Shown here: one piece after another, positions 1 through 6,535 of the stretch
Layout: every line of letters begins with the position of its first letter
Position numbering within the stretch: position 1 is the stretch's first letter
Source: Tannerella sp.
GTDB lineage: Bacteria > Bacteroidota > Bacteroidia > Bacteroidales > Tannerellaceae
Reading direction: 5' to 3'
Length of the DNA: 28,274 nt
Assembly: GCA_031283915.1 (NCBI GenBank)
Contig: JAITAY010000037.1
Coordinates: 1 to 28,274 of the forward strand
Made by a program: the position numbers and the translations under genes
Notes under the pieces: model-generated
What the model was told of the DNA's origin: nothing
The model's input: only the letters and a program-made list of their open reading frames with translations
Database searches by the model: none

Positions 1-135
1 TAGTTAGTAGTAAGTAGAGGGCGGTTGGCAGGCAAGCGGCAGTTGGAGGGAAAGGCGTAAACGTGAGGGTTTGAGCGGACAGCTTCGTCGTATCACAGAA
101 CTACCGGCTACTATTCTACCAGCTACTAACTACTA

Positions 136-182
136 GCTACTAACTACCTGTTTTTGCACAAAACTATACCGCGTGCAGTATA
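136..182. repeat. Interspersed intergenic repeat, copy 1
   Basis: A stretch of about 47 bp recurs near the far end of the window (27993-28044) in the same orientation. It differs there by a 4-base insertion and a few substitutions. The core contains TTTTGCACAAAA and a near-palindrome TATACCGCGTGCAGTATA. Just upstream (123-146) the motif CTACTAACTA occurs twice, and its approximate reverse complement sits at 1-17, so positions 1-146 may be one degenerate element with inverted ends. The rest of the gap up to the alkaline phosphatase stop at 277 shows no gene. Confidence 0.7.
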
Positions 183-276
183 AGCCGGGCGGAGTATACT
201 TCGGAAAAGGACGAACAGCACATGCCTCAAAATAAAAATTTGGCTGAGACAGGCAGCGCGTCCTCTCCGCTTTTTC

Positions 277-1968
277 CTATTTCAAATAATCAGCCAGTGA
301 CTGAGGCAGATAAAATGTGTTGTTGACATCCACATAAACAATGACGGACGACAGTTTCACTTCCTCATCAGCTTTTCTTCCGAGTTTCACGATATTCGTA
401 TTCGGCGTGATGCTCAACTGTTTTTTCCGATCCTTCCTGTTTTTCACGACAAGCGTCGGACTGCCCTTCTCCTCTGCCGGTGCAACCATCTCATACGCAT
501 AATCCTTGAACACTTCCGTATGGGGAGCGAAATTGACGGCGGTCAGTTCGTCCAGCCGGCCGTGCAACCCCAGTGTAGCCGCCATGTAGTGATTCAGTTC
601 GATATTTGTATGCATACCTGCAGGCAGGGAACCTGCCGGATGGTAAGCAGCCAGGAAGACTTCTTCGGCGGTATGTCCGCCGGTGGTGAAGCCGAAGCAG
701 GTCTTCGAGGTAATGAGTTTGGCCACAAAGCCGTTCAACGAACTGCTGTAGAGCGAAGCCAGTGCACCCTTGTCCGAACGTTCGGCCTCGGGAACCGGAC
801 TGTTTTTATAACTTTTACATTGATACAGCGTGTTCAATTCCTCGTCTGTCAGTTCAAAACCTGCATACTCGCGGAAAATCTGCTGCACGGCCGAAGCCGG
901 TTCGCTGTTCAGTTTTCCGGCAAAGCCTTCGGCTGTCAATTTTACCTGCGAAACCACCTGCATAAGCCCGTCTTTGGTTGTGTGTCCGCAAGTATGCGAG
1001 CCAAGGCTGATGCCGCTGTTTCCGTGGTCGGGGACAATGACGACCGCCGTTTCGCCGTTTTGACGGGCAAATTCAAACGCAGCCTGACAGGCGTGGTCAA
1101 AAGCCAGAAATTCCGTGATCATCGCTGCCGGATCATTGGCATGTGCCGCCCAGTCAACCTTGCTGCCTTCCACCATCAGGAAGAACCCGTTTTCGTTTTG
1201 GGACAGTTTCTCAATGGCTTTGCGCGTCATTTCTTCGATGGAAGGTTCTTTGGAGGCATCCCGGTCGAGATCATAGGCCATGTCTTTTTCGTTGTACAAT
1301 GCCCACATCCGGTTACCGGTGTAACTGCGCATCCCTTCCAAGTCATTCCTGTATATGCCATAACCGTTGGCCTTCAGGTACAGTTCGTCGGCCTCGGACA
1401 ACAGCGAAACGCCGCCGCCAATCACCACATCCAGGTCGTTATGCACCATTTGGGGAGCAATCCAGTCATAGCGTCCGCGTGCATAGCTGTGCGCCGAACA
1501 GTCTGCCGGTGTCGCATGAGGAAACTCGCACGTGCATACCAGTCCCGTTGCCTTTTGTTTCAGGAACTTTGCAGCTTCCAGAATGGTTGTCAGCGGCTGG
1601 TATGCCCGTGACGGGTCTGTGGGATAGATGTCGTTTTCCGGATCGCTTACCGGATAGGTGGCGACATATCCCGCCCGGCTCGGATAACCGGTCATGTAGC
1701 AGGAGGTCGTTGGCGCCGAATCGCCAATCGGGTCGTTCGACGAGTGGGTGCGCACCGTTCCGCACAGATAGGGATCGATGGCCAGTTTGGGTTTGTCCGG
1801 ATGCAGATACCATTGATACCAGCGCGCCGCCGAAACGGTGGCCAGCGAAGTTCCGTCGGGAATCATCAGAATCAGGTTCTTGACGGGCTTCACCTGTTCC
1901 GGTTCCAATGCACGTACCGGCCATACGGCAACGAGCAGTAGCAGTAAAAAAAGATTTTGCTTTTTCAT
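277..1968 (-). CDS. Exported alkaline phosphatase (PhoA family)
   Basis: Hydrolyses phosphomonoesters in the periplasm or at the cell surface, normally using two zinc ions and one magnesium. The family signatures are all visible: MIPDGTS (metal-binding Asp near residue 38), GDSAPTTS with the nucleophilic Ser near residue 84, HATPAD near 150-156, VEGSKVDWAAHAND near 266-279, VPDHG near 313-317 and TTGGHTAEE near 428-436. Residues 1-20 form a signal peptide (MKK, then a leucine-rich core, then a VRA cleavage-like site). I chose the ATG at 1968. A start at 1980 would add only MFIL before the MKK and would overlap the upstream M24 stop as TAATG, so it remains possible. At 563 residues it is typical of the longer bacterial enzymes. 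It is the last gene of a two-gene minus-strand unit. No Pho-box was identified. Confidence 0.93.
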   Translation of the reverse strand: MKKQNLFLLLLLVAVWPVRALEPEQVKPVKNLILMIPDGTSLATVSAARWYQWYLHPDKPKLAIDPYLCGTVRTHSSNDPIGDSAPTTSCYMTGYPSRAGYVATYPVSDPENDIYPTDPSRAYQPLTTILEAAKFLKQKATGLVCTCEFPHATPADCSAHSYARGRYDWIAPQMVHNDLDVVIGGGVSLLSEADELYLKANGYGIYRNDLEGMRSYTGNRMWALYNEKDMAYDLDRDASKEPSIEEMTRKAIEKLSQNENGFFLMVEGSKVDWAAHANDPAAMITEFLAFDHACQAAFEFARQNGETAVVIVPDHGNSGISLGSHTCGHTTKDGLMQVVSQVKLTAEGFAGKLNSEPASAVQQIFREYAGFELTDEELNTLYQCKSYKNSPVPEAERSDKGALASLYSSSLNGFVAKLITSKTCFGFTTGGHTAEEVFLAAYHPAGSLPAGMHTNIELNHYMAATLGLHGRLDELTAVNFAPHTEVFKDYAYEMVAPAEEKGSPTLVVKNRKDRKKQLSITPNTNIVKLGRKADEEVKLSSVIVYVDVNNTFYLPQSLADYLK

Positions 1969-1979
1969 TAGGATAAACA

Positions 1980-3146
1980 TTAATATATTGGTATAATTTC
2001 TTCTTCAAACAGGGTGATTTTTTCCAGTCCGGTTTCCGTAACCAGGAAACTGTTTTCTATGCCGACGGCTCCCACGCCGGGAATCACGAATTTCGGTTCC
2101 AGTGCAAACATCATGTTCGGTTGCAGTTCTTCTTTCGAGCGGGGCGTAAGCACCGGCGGTTCGTTGATTTGCAGGCCGATTCCGTGTCCAACGAATTTCG
2201 CCTGCTGGCGGGTTCCCATGAAACAGTCCGTCAGCGCTTCCCGCTCGACTTCGGCCATCGCTATCCCGTACAGGGCTGCACAGGAGACGCCCGGTCGCGC
2301 CGCCTGCATGATTTTCTCCTGAATCACCCGCGACACCCGGTGTGCCCGGCAGGCCGGTTCAGGCAATTTGCCCACTGCAAACACGCGCGTCATGTCCGTC
2401 AGATAGACCGTGTAATTACCCACCATATCCACCATGACGGCCATGCCTTCTTTCAGTACAGAACCGTTGGCGCCAATCGGACAGAGGGACGTCTGGCCGC
2501 CGCCGCCCAGCGCAAAATCGTAAGGTGAAGGTGTTTCGGCGTTGGAGCCGGTCAGGATGCTTCCCATGAAGATGTTCATGTTCGGTCCGAAGGCATGTAG
2601 AATGCCGAGCGAACCGTTCAGACGCATCCGGTACTCGATCGCCGCCTGCAATTCGAGGTCCGTCATTCCCGGACGGAAGCAGGAGGGTATTTCGGAATAG
2701 GTTCTGGCATGTTGCTGTGCGGAGAAGCGGAACTGCTCGATTTCCCAGGGTGTTTTAATCATGCGCACCTGCCGCATCAGCGTGGTCGCATTGCCGGTTG
2801 CCGGCGAACCGAATGCCGCCTGCAGGCGAATACATTCACTGTAGGAAATTTCGTCCGTTTCGAGCAGCAGTTTCCGGGGAAGAGGCCAGCCCTGCGACGC
2901 AAAACAATCGGCGATTTCTTCCGGTTTCCGGATAAACATGACCTGTTCGTCACTGAAATCGTTTGGCCGTTTCACAAAAAAAACCGGTTCGCCTTCGACC
3001 GGTAAGTAATAATATCCCCCGAACACCCGTCCGGTCATATAATAAAGATTCACCCCCATCGCCAGCAGACACCCGTCCGCATCCATCTGCGACATGGCCT
3101 TCTGTACACGTTTCCGTCTTATTGGTAATTCTTCCGATATGCTCAT
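1980..3146 (-). CDS. M24 family metallopeptidase (Xaa-Pro aminopeptidase-like)
   Basis: Predicted cytoplasmic dimetal peptidase that removes an N-terminal residue preceding proline, or a related creatinase-fold enzyme. Residues 1-125 form the creatinase-like N-terminal domain and 130-388 the pita-bread catalytic domain. All five metal ligands of the family can be placed: Asp240 (VDMVGNYT), Asp251 (TDMTR), His321 (GHGIGL), Glu350 (ALEPKF) and Glu364 (GIENSF). The start at 3146 follows a purine-rich stretch (GAAAGAAAGAG). The stop overlaps the alternative phosphatase start, suggesting an operon with that gene. No signal peptide is visible. The precise substrate, peptidic or other, cannot be told from sequence. 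Confidence 0.9.
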   Translation of the reverse strand: MSISEELPIRRKRVQKAMSQMDADGCLLAMGVNLYYMTGRVFGGYYYLPVEGEPVFFVKRPNDFSDEQVMFIRKPEEIADCFASQGWPLPRKLLLETDEISYSECIRLQAAFGSPATGNATTLMRQVRMIKTPWEIEQFRFSAQQHARTYSEIPSCFRPGMTDLELQAAIEYRMRLNGSLGILHAFGPNMNIFMGSILTGSNAETPSPYDFALGGGGQTSLCPIGANGSVLKEGMAVMVDMVGNYTVYLTDMTRVFAVGKLPEPACRAHRVSRVIQEKIMQAARPGVSCAALYGIAMAEVEREALTDCFMGTRQQAKFVGHGIGLQINEPPVLTPRSKEELQPNMMFALEPKFVIPGVGAVGIENSFLVTETGLEKITLFEEEIIPIY

Positions 3147-3174
3147 CTCTTTCTTTCGTTTTACTTACGGGTTC

Positions 3175-3211
3175 CAAAGATAGTCATTTTTTCACAACAC
3201 GGAATGTTGTG
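3175..3211 (-). promoter_or_regulatory. Promoter with palindromic operator candidate upstream of M24 gene
   Basis: Read on the minus strand, TATCTTTG at 3182-3175 matches the Bacteroidota -7 consensus TAnnTTTG and lies about 28 bases before the ATG. Directly upstream, CACAACA-5 nt-TGTTGTG (3193-3211) is a perfect 7-bp inverted repeat covering the expected -33 region, so it could be a repressor or activator site. No regulator is suggested by the sequence. Confidence 0.6.
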
Positions 3212-3302
3212 TCCTCCGGGGGCATTGCAAATTGTCGCATGTGTTTATTCTATTGCATGCAATGAATTTTTCCTCAGTGACGATGAAACTTCATGCAGTT
3301 AC

Positions 3303-3470
3303 TTTTAAACTTGCAACGCCTGCTTTTAAGTTGGCGACGCGCGGTTTTAAGTTGACGACGCGCGGTTTTAAATTGGCGACGCGCGGTTTTAAGTTGGCGA
3401 CGCACGGTTTTAAATTGGCGACGCGCGGTTTTAAGTTGGCGACGCGCGGTTTTAAGTTGGCGACGCTTAC
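3303..3470. repeat. Tandem array of eight 21-bp units
   Basis: Eight head-to-tail 21-bp units, each beginning TTTTAA and carrying TTGGCGACGCGCGG, with sporadic substitutions. The first and last units are degraded, and one more very degenerate unit may precede (3282-3302). It fills the centre of the divergent gap between the M24 and iorA promoters. Because 21 is a multiple of three, frames on both strands stay open (the plus frame repeats FKLATRG). The same openness on both strands and the lack of a start context argue against coding. The remaining sequence of the 3147-3733 gap holds two promoters and a remnant repeat. Confidence 0.95.
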
Positions 3471-3651
3471 TTTTTATGTGGTTAATGAATGGTCTAGCTG
3501 TCATTAAGCGTTAACCACTAAAAAAATGGATATGCTTATGGTGTTGCGTACAATGAACTTTTCCGCATAGGGTTTCAAAACGGTTTTTCCGGAGTGCGAC
3601 CATTTGCAATGCACTCTCCGTGCCTCCGCGTTTTAATGATTCCTTCGCTTG

Positions 3652-3672
3652 GGAACTGTCTGTAAATAAACA
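3652..3672 (+). repeat. Solitary end-like remnant of the 164-bp palindromic element
   Basis: The stretch GGAACTGTCTGTAAATAAAC differs at one position from the left end of the palindromic element at 24757-24920. No opposite arm is present nearby. It lies immediately upstream of the -33 region of the iorA promoter. It is probably a relic end or a solo terminus, but a chance match cannot be fully excluded. Confidence 0.45.
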
Positions 3673-3678
3673 GGGCTA

Positions 3679-3709
3679 TTGCATGAAAACGATTTCCGGG
3701 TTATCTTTG
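3679..3709 (+). promoter_or_regulatory. iorAB promoter
   Basis: TTGC at 3679-3682 and TATCTTTG at 3702-3709 are 19 bases apart, matching the Bacteroidota -33/-7 arrangement. The predicted transcript starts around 3715. This excludes the longer reading frame that opens at 3620 and supports the iorA ATG at 3734. Confidence 0.65.
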
Positions 3710-3733
3710 CAGACATTTTATAAGACCAATTAC

Positions 3734-5332
3734 ATGGAACAACGATTGTTTTTGGGTGATGAAGCCATCGCCCAGGCCGCTATCGACGCAGGTTTATCCG
3801 GCGTATATTCCTATCCGGGAACGCCGTCGACGGAGATAACCGAATACATCCAACATTCGGCCGTTGCGCGGGAAAGAGGGATTCACAGCCGCTGGTGTAC
3901 CAACGAAAAGACGGCGATGGAGGCTGCGCTGGGAATGAGTTATGCAGGCAAACGCGCGCTTTGCTGCATGAAACACGTCGGGTTGAATGTCGCAGCCGAC
4001 TGCTTCATGAATGCCGCCATGAGCGGGATTCAGGGAGGAATGATTATCGTCTCCGCTGACGACCCCTCCATGCACTCCTCTCAAAATGAACAGGACAACC
4101 GCATGTACGGCCGTTTTGCGATGCTCCCCATGCTGGAGCCGTCGAACCAGCAGGAGGCTTATGACCTGGTCTACGACGGCTTCGAAATGTCGGAGAAACT
4201 GGGTTATCCTGTCCTGCTGCGCATCACCACCCGGATGGCGCATTCGCGTGCCGGCGTCACCCTGCGACCGCCTCAACCGGAAAATCCGCTGAACTGCCCT
4301 GTCGACGGCCGGCAACGATACATCCTCCTGCCCGCCCTGGCGCGGCAACGTTACCGGAAACTGCTGGCCGCACAGGAAGAAATGACCGCTCTTTCCGAAT
4401 CGTCCGCCTGCAACCGTTATTTCGACGCGCCCGACAGACGCAAAGGTATCCTTGCGACCGGCATTGCCTTCAATTACGTATCGGAAAACTACCCCGACGG
4501 ATTTGAACATCCCGTACTGAAAATCTGTCAGTATCCCCTGCCCCTTCGGTGGATTCGGAAACTGGCGGAAGCGTGTGATGAAATCATCGTCTTTGAAGAA
4601 GGCTATCCCGTGGTCGAAGAACAGTTGAAAGGGCTTCTGGGAACCGGTCTGAACGTCAGGGGACGGCTGGACGGGACGATCCGCCGCGACGGGGAACTCA
4701 CGCCCGACCTGGTCGGAAAAGCGCTCGGCAGGGAAATACATTCCCGGTACGCCGTTCCCGAAGTGGTCGAGCAGCGTCCGCCCGCCCTGTGCCTGGGTTG
4801 CGGACACCGGGACGTATACGATGCGCTGAACGAGGTACTGAAAGAATACGACGCGCCGAAGGTATTCAGCGACATTGGCTGCTACACGCTGGGGGCGCTG
4901 CCGCCGTTCCGCGCGATAGACAGTTGCATAGACATGGGCGCCTCCATCACGATGGCCAAGGGCGCCTCGGACGCCGGCGTCTACCCGTCCGTAGCCGTCA
5001 TCGGAGACTCCACCTTCACGCATTCCGGCATGACCGGCTTGCTGGACTGCGTCAACGAAAACAGCAACGTGACCATTCTCATTTCCGACAACGAAACGAC
5101 TGCCATGACCGGCGGACAGGATTCGGCCGGCACGGGACGCCTCGAAGCCATTTGCGAAGGTATCGGCGTGCCTGCGGAGCACATCCGCACGCTCATCCCC
5201 CTGAAAAAGAATTATGAGGAAATGAAGGCCGTCATCCGTGAAGAAATCGCTTACCCGGGTATATCCGTGATTATTCCCCGGCGCGAATGTATCCAGACAT
5301 TAACCAGAAAAAAGAAAATAGCGAAACAATAA
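3734..5332 (+). CDS. iorA: Indolepyruvate:ferredoxin oxidoreductase, alpha subunit
   Basis: Catalyses thiamine-diphosphate-dependent oxidative decarboxylation of aryl 2-oxo acids (indolepyruvate, phenylpyruvate) to aryl-CoA, transferring electrons to ferredoxin; works with iorB. Visible features are the N-terminal pyrimidine-binding domain (YSYPGTPSTEI near residues 25-35), the CCMKHVGLNVAAD segment, CLGCGHRD at 353-360, and the thiamine-diphosphate motif starting GDS at 424 and ending near SDNETTAMTGGQ. The 532-residue product ends in a basic tail soon after IIPRREC. The C-terminal two-[4Fe-4S] ferredoxin domain of archaeal IorA (about 600-650 residues) is absent. The start at 3734 is chosen because the promoter lies inside the longer frame beginning at 3620. 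It overlaps iorB by one base (TAATG), indicating translational coupling. Confidence 0.92.
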   Translation: MEQRLFLGDEAIAQAAIDAGLSGVYSYPGTPSTEITEYIQHSAVARERGIHSRWCTNEKTAMEAALGMSYAGKRALCCMKHVGLNVAADCFMNAAMSGIQGGMIIVSADDPSMHSSQNEQDNRMYGRFAMLPMLEPSNQQEAYDLVYDGFEMSEKLGYPVLLRITTRMAHSRAGVTLRPPQPENPLNCPVDGRQRYILLPALARQRYRKLLAAQEEMTALSESSACNRYFDAPDRRKGILATGIAFNYVSENYPDGFEHPVLKICQYPLPLRWIRKLAEACDEIIVFEEGYPVVEEQLKGLLGTGLNVRGRLDGTIRRDGELTPDLVGKALGREIHSRYAVPEVVEQRPPALCLGCGHRDVYDALNEVLKEYDAPKVFSDIGCYTLGALPPFRAIDSCIDMGASITMAKGASDAGVYPSVAVIGDSTFTHSGMTGLLDCVNENSNVTILISDNETTAMTGGQDSAGTGRLEAICEGIGVPAEHIRTLIPLKKNYEEMKAVIREEIAYPGISVIIPRRECIQTLTRKKKIAKQ

Positions 5333-5916
5333 TGAAAACAGACATTATCCTGTCCGGCGTCGGCGGGCAGGGCATCCTTTCGATAGCCGCCGTCATCGGC
5401 GAAGCCGCCCTGAAAGAAGGGTTATACATGAAACAGTCCGAGGTGCACGGCATGAGTCAGCGCGGCGGCGACGTACAGTCCAACCTGCGTCTGTCGGACA
5501 AACCGGTAGCTTCCGACCTGATTCCGCTGGGACAGGCCGATTTGATCATCTCCCTGGAGCCGATGGAAAGTCTCCGTTACCTGCCTTATCTGCGGGAAGA
5601 GGGCTGGCTGGTGACGAACATCCGGCCGTTCGTCAACATCCCGAACTATCCGCCGATGGAAAGCATCATGGATGAACTGTCCAAACTGCCCAACCGCGTC
5701 CTCCTGGACGTCGAGACCCTTGCGAAGGAAGCCGGTTCGCCGCGAACGGCCAACATCGTCATGCTGGGTGCCTCCACGCCCTTCCTCGGCATTGAATACG
5801 AAAAAATCGCCGACGGCATCCGTTCGATATTCGGCCGCAAGGGCGAAGAGATCGTCGCGCTGAATCTGAAGGCGTTGAAGACGGGTTACGATGTGGCGCA
5901 AACCGGACAGTCATGA
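5332..5916 (+). CDS. iorB: Indolepyruvate:ferredoxin oxidoreductase, beta subunit
   Basis: Gamma-type 2-oxoacid:acceptor oxidoreductase domain that completes the IorA active site. The N-terminus carries the family signature SGVGGQGIL (residues 8-16), followed by EVHGMSQRGGDVQSNLR, and the protein is 194 residues, normal for IorB. The start ATG at 5332 shares its A with the iorA stop. The same frame is open further upstream inside iorA, but the family N-terminus (MKTDIILSG) fixes the start here. The stop overlaps the next ATG (ATGA). With iorA it forms the aromatic 2-oxo acid branch used in amino acid fermentation or, in reverse, in reductive synthesis of aromatic amino acids. The direction cannot be told from sequence. 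Confidence 0.93.
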   Translation: MKTDIILSGVGGQGILSIAAVIGEAALKEGLYMKQSEVHGMSQRGGDVQSNLRLSDKPVASDLIPLGQADLIISLEPMESLRYLPYLREEGWLVTNIRPFVNIPNYPPMESIMDELSKLPNRVLLDVETLAKEAGSPRTANIVMLGASTPFLGIEYEKIADGIRSIFGRKGEEIVALNLKALKTGYDVAQTGQS

Positions 5917-6437
5917 AAAAGTTCATTTGCATACTCAGTCTGGCGATGCTGTTTTCACTGCCCGGAAAGGCGCAGCGGGACGGGACGGATGTGGTGTATC
6001 CGGACGACCCGATGCCCGCGTTCACCATCGTCCGGGACGACGGAACCGAAACGTCCTCCTCCCTTTTCAAGGGGAAGGTGATCCTGGTCAATTTTTTTGC
6101 CACCTGGTGTCCGCCCTGCCAGGCGGAACTGGCCGAAATAGAAAAAACGCTTTGGCCGAAATACGGTCGGGAAGCCGGTTTTGTTCTGCTGGTCATCGGC
6201 CGTGAACATTCACAGGCCGAATTAGCCGCATACAATGCGAAGAAAGGTTTCAGTTTCCCCCTCTATCCCGACAAAAACCGGCAGATTTATGCCTCCTTTG
6301 CCACGCAACTCATCCCCCGTTCCTACCTAATCGACCGAAACGGGAAAATACTCTTTGTCGCCAAAGGCTATCAGCCGGCGGAATTTGGACGCATCCTGCG
6401 GATGATTGATAATGCGCTGGCCGCGTCGGACATGTGA
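5913..6437 (+). CDS. Exported TlpA/ResA-like thioredoxin
   Basis: Periplasmic thiol-disulfide oxidoreductase of the AhpC/TSA-TlpA group. It has a signal peptide (MKKFICILSLAMLFSLPGKA, cleavage near residue 20), a thioredoxin fold, the active-site WCPPC with Cys66 and Cys69, and a cis-proline segment (LIPRSYLIDRNG) near residues 132-143. At 174 residues it is a single-domain family member. It starts within the last codons of iorB (ATGA overlap), so it is probably cotranscribed, although periplasmic redox work has no obvious link to a cytoplasmic oxidoreductase. It is followed by a 98-bp convergent gap with no clear terminator. Confidence 0.92.
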   Translation: MKKFICILSLAMLFSLPGKAQRDGTDVVYPDDPMPAFTIVRDDGTETSSSLFKGKVILVNFFATWCPPCQAELAEIEKTLWPKYGREAGFVLLVIGREHSQAELAAYNAKKGFSFPLYPDKNRQIYASFATQLIPRSYLIDRNGKILFVAKGYQPAEFGRILRMIDNALAASDM

Positions 6438-6535
6438 ATGCACGTATCCGTTCCTCCGGCGGCAGGATTTTGAGAGGAAAACATCTCCGTGTGTATGCTG
6501 TGTCTCCGTGGTTGTGTGCCAATCCCGCACTTGTC

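Noticed and set aside
3232..3507. 91-residue open frame with FKLATRG heptapeptide repeats across array 1, and a 76-residue frame on the other strand
   Set aside because: Both strands are open simply because the unit is 21 bp. The substitutions between units are a mix of silent and coding changes, and no promoter or start context points to a protein.
3620..3733. N-terminal extension of IorA starting at 3620
   Set aside because: The consensus promoter at 3679-3709 lies inside it and the family N-terminus begins at the ATG at 3734.
3794..5182. 462-residue open frame on the minus strand opposite iorA
   Set aside because: It is the antisense shadow of a G+C-rich coding gene whose sense frame has clear thiamine-diphosphate enzyme motifs.
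6484..6512. Repeated CTCCGTG phrases (also at 3611-3630) resembling a scattered intergenic motif
   Set aside because: Too short and imperfect to separate from chance without a genome-wide count.
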